Source: Saprospiraceae bacterium (GTDB taxonomy: Bacteria > Bacteroidota > Bacteroidia > Chitinophagales > Saprospiraceae). Taken from it: a DNA stretch of 64,000 nucleotides. The notes beneath the pieces were generated by a model. The model was not told the DNA's origin and searched no databases. It saw only the letters and a program-made list of their open reading frames with translations. The stretch covers positions 1 through 64,000 of the forward strand of contig JADJYH010000006.1 of assembly GCA_016719855.1 (NCBI GenBank), in the 5' to 3' direction. Numbering within the stretch: position 1 is the first letter of the stretch; each line of letters opens with the position of its first letter. This document shows positions 17,720 through 26,882 of this stretch, piece by piece. Both the position numbers and the translations under genes were made by a program.

Positions 17720-18160
17720 ATGATCAAAAGTCTTTTGAAACTGTTGGCCGTTCTGGTTGTCGGCATCCTGATTTACAACCTCTTCCTCGGCACGGACGAA
17801 GAAAAACAAGGCGCTAAAAAGATTGTCGGCGAGGTGAAGGACGTGGGCGTGGCCGTCAAGGATTTGATCAAGTCCGAAAAGGAAAAGTTCGACAAGGGCA
17901 AGTACGACAAAGCCGTTGACAAAATTGGCACCATGCTGTCAAACCTGAAAAAGAACGCCAAGGAGTTCGATGAAAAGTACATTGGCCGCATTGAGGAACT
18001 GGAAGAAAAGCGCAAGCAATTGAAGGAGGAACTGGACTCCCTGGACGAGAATGCCACCTCCGAAGGCAAGGGCGGAGACACCAACGCCATCAAAGAGGAT
18101 TCCAAGCAATTGCTCAAGGAAATTGAATCATTGATGAACGAAATGGAGTCCGATAAATAG
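17720..18160 (+). CDS. Membrane-anchored coiled-coil protein, unknown function
   Basis: The 146-residue product has an N-terminal transmembrane helix (LLKLLAVLVVGILIYNLFL). After it comes a highly charged Lys/Glu-rich coiled coil running to the end (RIEELEEKRKQLKEELDSLDEN, KQLLKEIESLMNEME). No family is recognised. It sits 27 bases after the protease gene and just before ftsX, so it may share a transcript with the protease. Confidence 0.7.
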   Translation: MIKSLLKLLAVLVVGILIYNLFLGTDEEKQGAKKIVGEVKDVGVAVKDLIKSEKEKFDKGKYDKAVDKIGTMLSNLKKNAKEFDEKYIGRIEELEEKRKQLKEELDSLDENATSEGKGGDTNAIKEDSKQLLKEIESLMNEMESDK

Positions 18161-18174
18161 GTGCGGGTTTTTGC

Positions 18175-18182
18175 TAATTTTG
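18175..18182 (+). promoter_or_regulatory. TAnnTTTG promoter element for ftsX
   Basis: TAATTTTG, an exact match, lies 31 bases before ATG 18213 and just after the stop of the upstream gene. It supports the shorter ftsX start. Confidence 0.5.
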
Positions 18183-18212
18183 CGCCGCAATTTGCCAAAA
18201 GCAGCTTCATTG

Positions 18213-19076
18213 ATGAAAAAACCGCCCGTTCACAAGCCAAATTACTTTTATACCATCGTCAGCGTGACGCTGGTGTTGTTTCTGCTGGGGCTGTTCGGGT
18301 TGCTCGTTGTGCAGGGCCAGCAGATGTTGAAAATTTTGCGTGAGCAGGTCGAAGTCATCGTGGAACTGAGGGAAGAGGCTACCTCCGAACAGGTTGATTC
18401 CCTGAAACAGCACTTGGCAGCGAGCAGCTACTTCAAGCCCAACTCCACCAAGTTCATCAACAAGGCTGAAGGTGCGGCCATGATGCAGGAGGAGTTTGGG
18501 CAGGATTTTGGGAAGCTCGACATGGTGAACCCGCTCTACGACGTGCTGATTTTTAACGTAAAATCAGACTGGATGGACTCGGACAGCATGAGCCTGGTCA
18601 GGGAGGACATGAAGCAACTGCCTTACGTGAGCGATATTTTCTACCAAGAAAGCGTCACGGAATCCATTGCCTCCAATTTGAAAAAAATCAGCATTTGGGT
18701 GCTTGGACTCGGCCTTTTTTTCGTGCTGGTAGCTATTGCGCTCATCCTCAACACGGTGCGTCTGGCGCTATATTCCAACCGTTTTTTGATAAAAAACATG
18801 GAGCTGGTTGGCGCCTCTTGGGGCTTCATCAGCAAGCCGTACTTGAGCCGCAGTTTTAGGCAAGGCTTGCTATGCAGCCTCTTGGCCATCCTTGGTTTGG
18901 CGGCACTACTGTACCTTGCTTTTAGGGACGAACCGGACCTGCAGTCGGCCATCAACCTGCCTGGCGTGGCGGTGGTATTCGGCACATTGCTGGTGCTAGG
19001 CTTTGCTTTAATGGTATCGAGCACCTACTATGTCGTAAAAAAATACCTGCGGATGCGGGTGGATGATTTGTATTGA
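18213..19076 (+). CDS. ftsX: Cell division permease-like protein FtsX
   Basis: A 287-residue FtsX. It has an N-terminal transmembrane helix (FYTIVSVTLVLFLLGLFGLLVV), an extracellular domain of about 120 residues, then three C-terminal helices (ISIWVLGLGLFFVLVAIALI, LLCSLLAILGLAALLYLAF, VVFGTLLVLGFALMVS). With FtsE it forms the ABC-type complex that activates peptidoglycan hydrolases at the septum; ftsE is not in this window. In other Bacteroidota the order ftsX-DUF3098-uppP-truB is common. Here DUF3098 and truB follow but uppP is missing. The start at 18213 is chosen because the promoter element is at 18175. Confidence 0.9.
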   Translation: MKKPPVHKPNYFYTIVSVTLVLFLLGLFGLLVVQGQQMLKILREQVEVIVELREEATSEQVDSLKQHLAASSYFKPNSTKFINKAEGAAMMQEEFGQDFGKLDMVNPLYDVLIFNVKSDWMDSDSMSLVREDMKQLPYVSDIFYQESVTESIASNLKKISIWVLGLGLFFVLVAIALILNTVRLALYSNRFLIKNMELVGASWGFISKPYLSRSFRQGLLCSLLAILGLAALLYLAFRDEPDLQSAINLPGVAVVFGTLLVLGFALMVSSTYYVVKKYLRMRVDDLY

Positions 19077-19146
19077 AGTGCTGCCTGTGGCGGTGCAAAA
19101 TGAACCTTCGGCCAATTTCAGGGTAATTGGTTTCAAAAAATTAAAA

Positions 19147-19488
19147 ATGAGTACCAAGAAAAAAGTAATCGTCACTACAACGCCCCGGGCTTCGCAAACC
19201 GCTCAAAGGGCAAAGACACCGGCAGTTGCACCAAAGAACTCGGTGTTGATTTTTGGAAAATCAAATTACATGCTAATGCTGGTTGGCCTTGCGTTGATAG
19301 CGGTTGGCCTAATGCTGATGAGTGGTGGTGCCATGCCCGATCCAAACACTTGGGACGAGAGCTTAATATACAGCCGCCGCCGTACCCTGTTGGGCCCAGC
19401 GGTCATTCTCTTTGGTTTGGTGGTTGAAATAGTGGCCATCTTCAAGAACCCTGGGCTGGAAACGCCCGCAACCGAAGAGGTTGCCTAA
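19147..19488 (+). CDS. DUF3098 membrane protein
   Basis: The 113-residue product has a basic N-terminus and two transmembrane helices: NYMLMLVGLALIAVGLMLMSG and LLGPAVILFGLVVEIVAIF. Between them lies the family signature DPNTWDESLIYSRRRT. DUF3098 is a Bacteroidota family of unknown role usually encoded right after ftsX, as here, which suggests a link to division or envelope synthesis. The upstream open frame to 19063 overlaps ftsX and is less likely to be translated. Confidence 0.88.
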   Translation: MSTKKKVIVTTTPRASQTAQRAKTPAVAPKNSVLIFGKSNYMLMLVGLALIAVGLMLMSGGAMPDPNTWDESLIYSRRRTLLGPAVILFGLVVEIVAIFKNPGLETPATEEVA

Positions 19489-19629
19489 GCTGCTGTTTCG
19501 GGCATTGATAAAATTGGTATATTTTTCAATGTAAATGGTTGTGCAGCGGCAATCCGCCCTGCTAGCGCTTACATGATGGAACTGTCCGTTGTGAATTTTG
19601 CAGCATCAGTTCCCGTTAAAATCGGATAA

Positions 19630-20352
19630 ATGGAAGATCCTTTGCCGAGTCGAAGTTTAATTGAAGGCACCTGCTTGCTGGTGGACAAACCACAAGGCTG
19701 GACATCCTTCGATGTCGTGAATAAAATCCGTTCCAGCCTCAAGCACAACCTGGGCTTGAAAAACATCAAAGTAGGCCATGCCGGTACGCTCGACCCCTTG
19801 GCCACTGGACTGCTCATCATCTGTACCGGCAAAAGCACCAAGAAACTTGCGGAATACCAGGGCCTTACAAAGGAGTACACAGGCACTATCACACTAGGTG
19901 CAACCACCCCCTCCTACGATGCCGAGACCGAGCCAGATGCCATTTTTCCCACCGACCACATCACCGATGAAATGCTAGAAACGGCCCGGCAACGCTTTTT
20001 GGGCAATATTGAACAGATGCCGCCGATGTTCTCTGCCATCAAAGTGGATGGGCAGCCGCTCTACAAAAAGGCAAGGCAGGGAATCATGGTGGAAGTGGCG
20101 CCAAGGCCAGTCACCATTTACGAGTTTGAGTTGACGAAGGTGACCCTGCCAGTGATTGATTTCAGGGTAAAATGTAGCAAGGGAACCTACATCCGTTCCT
20201 TGGCTTTTGATTATGGAAAAGCGCTCCATAGTGGCGGTTTCCTCTCTTCGCTTTGCCGAACAAAGGTTGGAGAGTTCAATTTGGAAGATGCCTGGAACCT
20301 TGACGCACTGGTGGACCATATTGGAAGCTTCTCCACAAAGAAAGTCTTGTGA
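19630..20352 (+). CDS. truB: tRNA pseudouridine(55) synthase TruB
   Basis: TruB converts U55 of the T-loop of tRNA to pseudouridine. Motif I LLVDKPQGWTSFDVVNKI is followed by KVGHAGTLDPLATGLL with the catalytic Asp. Further motifs are EYTGTITLGATTPSYDAETE, MPPMFSAIKVDGQPLYKKAR and CSKGTYIRSLAFDYGK. At 240 residues it has the normal bacterial core without a PUA extension. It lies in the ftsX-DUF3098-truB arrangement typical of Bacteroidota. Confidence 0.94.
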   Translation: MEDPLPSRSLIEGTCLLVDKPQGWTSFDVVNKIRSSLKHNLGLKNIKVGHAGTLDPLATGLLIICTGKSTKKLAEYQGLTKEYTGTITLGATTPSYDAETEPDAIFPTDHITDEMLETARQRFLGNIEQMPPMFSAIKVDGQPLYKKARQGIMVEVAPRPVTIYEFELTKVTLPVIDFRVKCSKGTYIRSLAFDYGKALHSGGFLSSLCRTKVGEFNLEDAWNLDALVDHIGSFSTKKVL

Positions 20353-20415
20353 TTTGTTTGCAAACTGCTAATAATCATCTTTTTAGCTTAAAATAAAAAA
20401 CCTACCAAATAGCTT

Positions 20416-21069
20416 TTGATAGATTCTTACCTGACGCTGGCAGAACCCGTTACCGGAGAATTTCGAGACCGGGGCAGTAAGTTCCTAGCTTATGCCTGGC
20501 CAATCTGCACGGAAGCCGAAGCCCAGCAACACCTCGAATCATTGCGGAAAATCCACCCCAAAGCCCGGCACCAATGCTATGCCTACCGGCTCGGTTTGGA
20601 CAAGAACAATTTTAGGGCAAATGACGACGGCGAGCCAAGCGGCACTGCTGGCAAGCCCATTCTCGGACAGATTGACAGCTTTGGCCTGACCAACGTTTTC
20701 ATCGTGGTAGTGCGCTATTTTGGCGGCACCTTGCTCGGCACCTCTGGCCTCATCAACGCATACCGAACCAGTGCCCAAGATGCCCTCCAGAAAGCTACCA
20801 TCGTCGAGCAGCTCGTCGAGGATGTTTACCGACTAACCTTTGGTTATGTCCTGATGCCCGATGTGATGAATGCGATAAAAAAACTGGATGTCAAGGTTTT
20901 AAAACAGGATTTTGGCGAGGAGGCCATGCTAGAAATTGCCGTTCGGCAGGGGAGCAAAGAGCATGTTTTTACGATGTTGAAAGCCTACGCCGCAAAAGTA
21001 TCCATGGAAGAAGCGGTTTTGTTGGACGTTGTGCCAGGACTTGAAATAGAATTTCTGTTTGTTTCTTAA
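20416..21069 (+). CDS. YigZ/IMPACT family protein
   Basis: A 217-residue protein starting with TTG at 20416. The N-terminal UPF0029 domain has RGSKFLAYAWPI, KARHQCYAYRLG, RANDDGEPSGTAGKPIL and VVVRYFGGTLLGTSGL. The C-terminal half is a DUF1949-type ferredoxin-like domain. The family has been linked to translation control in eukaryotes (IMPACT) and to nucleic-acid binding in bacteria; its exact role is unknown. No ATG lies at a better position, which supports the TTG start. Confidence 0.88.
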   Translation: MIDSYLTLAEPVTGEFRDRGSKFLAYAWPICTEAEAQQHLESLRKIHPKARHQCYAYRLGLDKNNFRANDDGEPSGTAGKPILGQIDSFGLTNVFIVVVRYFGGTLLGTSGLINAYRTSAQDALQKATIVEQLVEDVYRLTFGYVLMPDVMNAIKKLDVKVLKQDFGEEAMLEIAVRQGSKEHVFTMLKAYAAKVSMEEAVLLDVVPGLEIEFLFVS

Positions 21070-21175
21070 ATAGTGTCATTCTGCTAATTGCTTTTCTAAT
21101 TTTTGACTGAGGACATTGTTATCAATATTTAATTTTTATTTTAACCCACTTTGGTGAAAGTGTCAATCAGTTTTT

Positions 21176-21183
21176 TACCTTTG
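21176..21183 (+). promoter_or_regulatory. TAnnTTTG promoter element before a 32-codon frame
   Basis: TACCTTTG, an exact match 28 bases before ATG 21211. Confidence 0.45.
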
Positions 21184-21210
21184 ACCACCCCCAACTGGTT
21201 ACCACATAAA

Positions 21211-21309
21211 ATGAAGAAACTTACCAAATCACGCAGTTGCCGTAATCTCTCAACATTAACTGCTCAAATCGCCGAAACAGTTGGCGACATGAATGTTTCC
21301 AATAATTAG
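21211..21309 (+). CDS. Possible small peptide gene
   Basis: Thirty-two codons (MKKLTKSRSCRNLSTLTAQI then AETVGDMNVSNN) lie downstream of an exact promoter match, in an intergenic region of 320 bases with no other gene. The N-terminus is basic and there is no transmembrane segment. No family is recognised and the frame may be chance. Confidence 0.3.
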   Translation: MKKLTKSRSCRNLSTLTAQIAETVGDMNVSNN

Positions 21310-21349
21310 ATTATAACATAAGTAATTGACTGTCAATTGCTTGTAGTTT

Positions 21350-21357
21350 TATATTTG
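21350..21357 (+). promoter_or_regulatory. TAnnTTTG promoter element for the OmpA-like gene
   Basis: TATATTTG lies 35 bases before ATG 21392. Confidence 0.5.
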
Positions 21358-21391
21358 GCATTTATTTCTTAATCAAAATTCTACATACCTT

Positions 21392-22221
21392 ATGTCTTCA
21401 CGTTTGGCATTACTCCCTATCGGGCTGTTTGTCTTGTGGTGCGTGGTATGCCAGCAATGGTACGTCTGTCATATCAAGCAGGTTTGCACCATTGTCGTGC
21501 CTCCGCCACCCACCGACGACAACCGCCCCATCGTGTTTTCATGGTCGTCCGCCGACCCGGAAACAAGACCCACCTGGCAGGCTTACCGAGATTCCATTTT
21601 GGGCAAACTGACGGACGGCAAATTGCTGGAAATCGTTGGTTTGTACTCTAAGGACGAGGCAGCTCCTGACGGCTACACCAACATGGGACTAGCCCGTGCC
21701 GCAAAAGTCAAGGAACGCCTACTGGCAGAAGTGCCGGGCATTGACCCTGAGAAAATTGCCGTTACCTCAAGGTTGGTGAACGAGCTGCCCGATGCTCGCA
21801 CCGGAAAGTTTGTTGCCGCTGAATTCAACATCAAGGACAAGCAACAGGCGACACCGTGGAAATCGTGGAGGTGGACAATACCATCACCATACTTTTTCCT
21901 TACGCAAAATCCACCAAGGAACCTGACCCACGGGTGGACGAATACCTCGACAAATTGGCGCAGCGCCTGGCGAAAACCGATGAGACCGTGGCCATCACTG
22001 GCCATACCGACGACTCTGGCACAGTCGCTTACAACCAGCAGCTTGGCTTGGCTCGTGCGAAGCATGTCCAGGACATCCTGATTTCGAAGGGCATCAAAAA
22101 AGAGCGGCTTTCCATTGAGTCAAAAGGAGAACTGGCGCCAGTGGCCGACAACACGACCGAGGAGGGCAGTCGCCTGAACCGCCGGGTAGTGCTGGTGCTG
22201 AATAAAAAAGACCTTAGCTAA
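21392..22221 (+). CDS. OmpA-domain membrane protein, one frameshift
   Basis: An N-terminal hydrophobic anchor (LALLPIGLFVLWCVVC) is followed by a first OmpA-like half (IVFSWSSADPETRPTW, GLYSKDEAAPDGYTNMGLARAAKVKERL). After a one-base loss near 21850 a second OmpA domain follows: ITILFPYAKSTKEPD, VAITGHTDDSGTVAYNQQLGLARA and SRLNRRVVLVL. The second half has the peptidoglycan-binding Asp/Arg pattern of OmpA/MotB. Two such halves in tandem form a recurring Bacteroidota type. The full length is about 276 residues. The break, within CAACAGGCGACACCG, looks like a sequence error. Confidence 0.82.
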
Positions 22222-22286
22222 TTATTTGACAATCAACGAGTAATGCAAGTTGCACCTTGATTTTTAAACAAAAAAAATAAACTACC

Positions 22287-22952
22287 ATGTTTGAAAATAC
22301 TTTCCAAGGGCCTGGCACAGGCACTTATGTTGACCACACCATTGAAATTTTACTGATGCTGCTGGTTGCCTTTTTATTGGGGTTGCTACTGGGGTATATC
22401 CTGTGGTACAAGTGGCATAAACTTTACCAAGAACTGAACGCAGAGCACATCCGACTGAAAGGCGTTCACCTAGAACTGGAAAAAGAACATGCTAGCCTGC
22501 GCTATCAATTGGAGGAAAGCGAGAAGGACAACGCCAACCTTCGCAGGAAAGTAATGTCGTTGGAGGGCGATGTTGCTGGACTGCGGTTCCGACTAGACAA
22601 ATGCGAGTCTGATTTGGCAGGTTCTTTGGCGGCTAGTACTTCTGGAAAAATGGCGATGGCGGCCCCCATATTCGTTGCCCCCCCTCCCAATCCTGACGAC
22701 TTGAAGGTCGTTGAGGGCATCGGTCCGAAAATCGAAGAACTCTGTAATGGTATTGGGATATGGACTTTTGCTGCACTGGCAGAGACCCCTGTTGACCGCC
22801 TCCGGGAAATGCTCGATGCGGCTGGCCCCAACTTTAGAATTGCCGAGCCTGAAACTTGGCCAAGGCAAGCTGAACTTGCAGCGGCAGGTAAATGGGACGA
22901 ACTGAAGGAATACCAGGATTTTCTAACTGCTGGAAGAAATCCCGGCGCTTGA
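22287..22952 (+). CDS. Membrane coiled-coil protein with helix-hairpin-helix domain
   Basis: The 221-residue product has a transmembrane helix at about 19-43 (IEILLMLLVAFLLGLLLGYIL), then a coiled coil at about 50-112. The C-terminal DDLKVVEGIGPKIEELCNGIGIWTF is the helix-hairpin-helix found in many Bacteroidota proteins behind OmpA-like genes. The role is unknown; HhH domains usually bind nucleic acid, but here the domain is tethered to the membrane. It follows the OmpA-like gene by 65 bases and ends before a bidirectional terminator. Confidence 0.8.
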   Translation: MFENTFQGPGTGTYVDHTIEILLMLLVAFLLGLLLGYILWYKWHKLYQELNAEHIRLKGVHLELEKEHASLRYQLEESEKDNANLRRKVMSLEGDVAGLRFRLDKCESDLAGSLAASTSGKMAMAAPIFVAPPPNPDDLKVVEGIGPKIEELCNGIGIWTFAALAETPVDRLREMLDAAGPNFRIAEPETWPRQAELAAAGKWDELKEYQDFLTAGRNPGA

Positions 22953-22988
22953 ATTCTTGGATATCAACTCCATAAATCAAATGAGGGC

Positions 22989-23027
22989 AAAGGCAGCCAT
23001 CGAAAAATCGGTGGACTGCCTTTTTTT
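22989..23027 (+). terminator. Terminator between convergent genes
   Basis: AAAGGCAG pairs with CTGCCTTT, with inner CGA/TCG pairing, followed by seven T. Confidence 0.7.
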
Positions 23028-23053
23028 GGCAAGCCAATAGCAATCAAAGAAAA

Positions 23054-23569
23054 TCAAAGTTCTAGCAAACCTTCAGGGAGGCGGAGTACTATCTTCTTGG
23101 CTTTTTCGTCCAAATCAACCACCATCTGTGGGTGCAATGGAATAAAAACCTCCCGACCTTGATATTCGACAATAGCCAAATGCTGTTGTGGCATCACTTC
23201 CACCTCCACGATTTTGCCGATACTTCCAGTTTGCTCATCAAAAAGCTCGTAACCCACCAACAGTTCAAAAGTCAGCACTTTTCCTGCCTGTTTGATGATT
23301 TTAATGTCTTTTTCCCGAAGGAAAAGCTCTTTTGAAGTAAGGTTTTTGGCCTCAGCTGGCGAGTCCACTTCCTCTATTTTGAGTATAATATCGCCCGCAT
23401 CCCGCAGGTTTTCGATGAAAAATGGGAGCGGCTTGCCCTGCACGTTGATGAAAACCACATCGGCTTTGACAAAATCATCAAGGTATTCATCCTTCACCGT
23501 AATCTTCAATTCGCCCTGTGCGCCGTGCGTTTTTTTGGTAAAACCGACGCCGATGAGTTTGTCAGTCAT
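23054..23569 (-). CDS. rimM: Ribosome maturation factor RimM
   Basis: RimM assists assembly of the 30S head and binds S19. The 171 residues include the N-terminal barrel start GVGFTKKTHGAQGELKI, the DIILKIEEVDSPAEAKNLTSKELF block and the C-terminal PRC barrel VGYELFDEQTGSIGKIVEV, AIVEYQGREVFIPLHP, VVDLDEKAKKIVLRLPEGLL. In most bacteria rimM lies between rpsP and trmD. Here it overlaps the stop of a lipoprotein gene by one base (TGATG), so it is translated with that gene instead. Confidence 0.92.
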   Translation of the reverse strand: MTDKLIGVGFTKKTHGAQGELKITVKDEYLDDFVKADVVFINVQGKPLPFFIENLRDAGDIILKIEEVDSPAEAKNLTSKELFLREKDIKIIKQAGKVLTFELLVGYELFDEQTGSIGKIVEVEVMPQQHLAIVEYQGREVFIPLHPQMVVDLDEKAKKIVLRLPEGLLEL

Positions 23570-24332
23570 CAGTTGTGTTTAAGGATGGTTTGTTTCAAAA
23601 TAAAGCCTTTTTCGGCCTTTTCTTCCCAAGTTTTGCCCACGCAGTCGTCAATGCACTGGGTGTCCAAAATCCATAACTCCCTGTAAACCAGCCAATACCT
23701 TTGGCGTAAATGGCCGAGGACTTTCGGAGTTCTATCAGGTTTTCATTATCGGCTTCTTCAACCGTGGTCGTTTCATCGAACTGAAAACCGCCCACGGTGG
23801 CCGGTTCGTTGACTTGTTGGGTGCGGTAGCTCCAGCCTTTGAACATCTCCAAAGTTTCACCGGCAACGGTGACAATTAGGCCCTCGTCAAAATGAACGTT
23901 GCCATTCCAACTGTTGCCCTTTTTGACAGGAAAAGTAAGTTTGATAAAGCGTAGGTTATCCTCCATGCGGATGGCTTGGTTGTCTTGTATGGATGCGGTC
24001 AGCACTTTTTTTATACCCCAGGACAAACTGTCGGCGACCCGTTCGAAGTGCTCGATTTTATAGAGGACATTGCCGTTGTTGTCGGTCAGCGTATCAATGA
24101 TTTCCTCTCTCACGAAAGTTTTTGAGCCAGAAACCGTGGTGTCGCCATTTGGGTCATAGATGGTGGAGTCCACCTCGTACTCGATAAATTTGCCGACCTG
24201 AAGCGGAAAATAGTCTAGGCCGAGGTCAGTTTCGTAGTCATCAGGTGTTTCCTTGCAGGCTGCAAAAAAAAGTGCAGCAAGCAAACAAGGCACAATGAGA
24301 AACCGTATGTTTTTCACGGAAAATATTTTCAT
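23569..24332 (-). CDS. Lipoprotein of unknown function, frameshifted near its end
   Basis: The signal peptide and lipobox (LLAALFFAAC) place it at the membrane. The body is beta-rich with DYFPLQVGKFIEYEVDSTIYD, a motif shared by many Bacteroidota lipoproteins of about 250 residues. As written the frame ends in an unlikely sequence. A one-base change near 23690 restores VYRELWILDTQCIDDC and KAEKGFILKQT, and the stop then overlaps the rimM start. The mature function is unknown. Confidence 0.78.
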
Positions 24333-24353
24333 AAAATATTGAGAATCAAATAT

Positions 24354-25445
24354 TTAACGATAAATGACACCGCCGCCAATCACATCATCGTTTTCGTAAA
24401 AAACAGCGGATTGACCCGGGGCGATGCCTTTGACATTGGCCAAAAAATCAACTTTCATAAGGCCATCCTCCAAATTGCGGAGCAAGCTGAAGGTGCCATT
24501 GTCACGGTAGCGTACCTTCGTAACCGCCTCCATCCCCTCGGGAATTTCAGCGTACTTCATCGGGTTCACCTGACCGACCCTCATGCTGTTTCGGATAAGT
24601 TCGTCCTCGGTTCCAAGCACCACGGTGTTGGTCTCTGGTCGTATTTCGGACACGAACATTGGTTGGCCAAAGGCGATGCCCAGCCCCTTCCGCTGGCCGA
24701 TGGTGTAAAACGGGTAGCCCTCGTGCTCGCCCAAAATTTCACCCTTGGCGTTGACGAATTTGCCGCCAGCCACCCGTTCCTCAAGGCCCTCCACGCGGCG
24801 CTTGAGGAATCCCCGATAGTCGTTGTCGGGCACGAAACAGATTTCGTAGCTCTCGCTTTTCTTCGACAGTTCGTCGTAGCCCCGGTCGAAGGCAATTTGG
24901 CGCACCTCCGGTTTTGTCAGCTCGCCCAGTGGGAATCGGCTGCGCTTTAGGCACTCCTGGCTCAGGCCCCAAAGCACGTATGATTGGTCTTTCTGGCTGT
25001 CCTTTGCCTTGGAGACGAAATGCCTGCCGTTCTGTTGGTTGATGATGGCGTAGTGACCCGTGGCGATGAACTCGCAGTCGAGCGAATCTGCCCGCTTGAG
25101 CAGGGCGCTCCATTTTATATGGGTGTTGCAGAGAACACAGGGGTTCGGGGTTCGCCCCGCCATGTACTCATCCACAAAATTGTCGATCACGTAGTCGCCG
25201 AACTCCTCCCGGATATCTACGATGAAGTGGTGGAACTTCATATCAACGGCCACCTTCCGGGCGTCGTTGATGGAGTCGAGGCTACAGCAGCCTGTCTCCT
25301 TGTGAGAGCCGCCAGAGGAGGCGTAGTCCCAGGTTTTCATGGTGATGCCAACGACTTCGTAGCCCTCCTCGTGCATGAGCATGGCTGTTACCGTGCTGTC
25401 AATACCGCCGCTCATGGCTACCAAAACTCTACCGTGCTTACTCAT
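24354..25445 (-). CDS. mnmA: tRNA-specific 2-thiouridylase MnmA
   Basis: MnmA adds sulfur to U34 of tRNA-Lys, -Glu and -Gln. The P-loop VLVAMSGGIDSTVTAML binds ATP. Catalytic cysteines sit in NPCVLCNTHIKW and SYEICFVPDN. DQSYVLWGLSQ, FYTIGQRKGLGIAFG and the C-terminal barrel ending GQSAVFYENDDVIGGGVI complete the 363 residues. It is intact. Sulfur normally comes by a relay from a cysteine desulfurase; one is encoded at 2846-3996. Confidence 0.95.
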   Translation of the reverse strand: MSKHGRVLVAMSGGIDSTVTAMLMHEEGYEVVGITMKTWDYASSGGSHKETGCCSLDSINDARKVAVDMKFHHFIVDIREEFGDYVIDNFVDEYMAGRTPNPCVLCNTHIKWSALLKRADSLDCEFIATGHYAIINQQNGRHFVSKAKDSQKDQSYVLWGLSQECLKRSRFPLGELTKPEVRQIAFDRGYDELSKKSESYEICFVPDNDYRGFLKRRVEGLEERVAGGKFVNAKGEILGEHEGYPFYTIGQRKGLGIAFGQPMFVSEIRPETNTVVLGTEDELIRNSMRVGQVNPMKYAEIPEGMEAVTKVRYRDNGTFSLLRNLEDGLMKVDFLANVKGIAPGQSAVFYENDDVIGGGVIYR

Positions 25446-25808
25446 TTTTTATTGAAAAATAGGTTATCTAAACGCAGACTGGGCATGAAACCCTGCCCAC
25501 GCCGGGTCGCTCTATTTGAAAACTATTAACGCAAATAGAACAACCGAAAAGCCCGCAAAGTTACAACATCGCTGCCGAAAGCACTGATAATCAGAAGCCT
25601 GTGGAAAAAATACATTTGCGGCTTTTCAATTAATGTGGTTATTTTGTCAAAGAATTTATTTGAAATTTCTCCGTTTTACACTGCTATTTGAACAACCAAA
25701 CAAGATTCTTTAACTTTAACCATGAAATTACACGGCTCCCCAAGCATCGTAATTCTTTGAAAATCAATGCAATGGGTTTTGGCCGTACCTTTTTTAAACA
25801 AACGTACC
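25446..25808. other. 360 bp intergenic region between mnmA and rlpA
   Basis: No gene is seen. TACATTTG at 25611-25618 is an exact promoter match on the plus strand, 190 bases before rlpA. A promoter for mnmA must also lie here, in the other direction. Confidence 0.4.
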
Positions 25809-26753
25809 ATGAAAAATTCAATTAAGATTTTGATGCTCAACCTGCTTTTCACCACCAGCCTGTTGGCACAGGATGAAGAGTTTGGGCTTGCGTCTTACTA
25901 TTCCGACCTGTTCCACGGAAAACCAACAGCCAGCGGTGAGTTGTATGACAAGGGCAAACTGACATGTGCCCACAAAACTTATGCTTTTGGCACCATGCTG
26001 AAAGTAACCAGGCTCGACAACAACAAATCCGTTCAGGTGAAGGTAACGGACCGTGGGCCGTTCATCAGCGGTAGGGTGGTGGAAATATCCAGGGCCGCTG
26101 CTGACATGATAGGCTTGGTGCAGGACGGCTCAACCAGGGTGAAAGTGGAGTTGGTCAAGCAAGACCAGCAAGCCGAGGCCGTAGCTGAAGCGCCAAAAGC
26201 CACGGAGGAGAAGCCTAAGCCTGCCGAGAAGGAAGTCACTTTACCAAAAGTAGAGACACCTAAAAAGACGGAAACTGCCAGCAAGCCAGCCGAGGCCAAA
26301 GCTGAAAAGGCTGCCACAACAGAAAAATCGGTGGCTGTGAACAAAAAGCCAGAACCAGCGAAGGAGGAGCCAAAGGCAAAACCAGTGCCTGCAAAAGCTG
26401 AAAGCAAAGAAGCTCCCAGCAAGTCAGTCCTGGTAAAAGGTAGCGATTTCGAGCCTTACGACCTTTTTGAAATTGAGCTGAAAAAGCCAGAGAAAAAGGG
26501 TTTTGGCGTCCAGATAGGCGTGCTTTCCACGCAAGAGGCACTGTTCAAAAAAATCGCCGACTTACAGGAGGATTGGTTTTCACCAATCTTGGTCAGCGTA
26601 CAGAAGAACCCAAAAGGGGAGTTGATGTACAAGGTGATTCTTGGTTCTTTTCCCACTGAAACCGAGGCCAACAGCTACAAGGAAAACCTGAAAAAGAACA
26701 AAAAAATTAAAGGCTTCGTAGTAGACTTGGCTACGATGGGTTCAAAGGATTAG
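25809..26753 (+). CDS. rlpA: RlpA-like septal lytic transglycosylase with SPOR domain
   Basis: The 314-residue product has a signal peptide (MKNSIKILMLNLLFTTSLLAQ). The RlpA double-psi barrel (about 25-115) has ASYYSDLFHGKPTASGE, LTCAHKTYAFGTMLKVT and VKVTDRGPFISGRVVEIS. A Lys/Glu/Ala/Pro-rich linker follows (about 120-215), then a SPOR domain (about 230-310: GVQIGVLSTQEALFKKIADL, MYKVILGSFPTETEANSYKEN) that binds denuded peptidoglycan at the septum. In Pseudomonas RlpA cleaves such glycan strands. No lipobox is present, so it is probably soluble in the periplasm. An effective terminator follows. Confidence 0.9.
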   Translation: MKNSIKILMLNLLFTTSLLAQDEEFGLASYYSDLFHGKPTASGELYDKGKLTCAHKTYAFGTMLKVTRLDNNKSVQVKVTDRGPFISGRVVEISRAAADMIGLVQDGSTRVKVELVKQDQQAEAVAEAPKATEEKPKPAEKEVTLPKVETPKKTETASKPAEAKAEKAATTEKSVAVNKKPEPAKEEPKAKPVPAKAESKEAPSKSVLVKGSDFEPYDLFEIELKKPEKKGFGVQIGVLSTQEALFKKIADLQEDWFSPILVSVQKNPKGELMYKVILGSFPTETEANSYKENLKKNKKIKGFVVDLATMGSKD

Positions 26754-26773
26754 ATTCGGTTTTATTTTTAAAG

Positions 26774-26807
26774 AAAGCCCGCAATGTCTCACAATGCGGG
26801 CTTTTTT
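26774..26807 (+). terminator. Rho-independent terminator of rlpA
   Basis: AAGCCCGCA pairs with TGCGGGCTT across an 11-base loop, then six T. Confidence 0.85.
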
Positions 26808-26882
26808 ATTTTGCCAATGAGCAACCATTTGCTCAGTATTGTGTCGTTAGGTCAAAATTCCTTCACAATAAAAACAGCAAAC

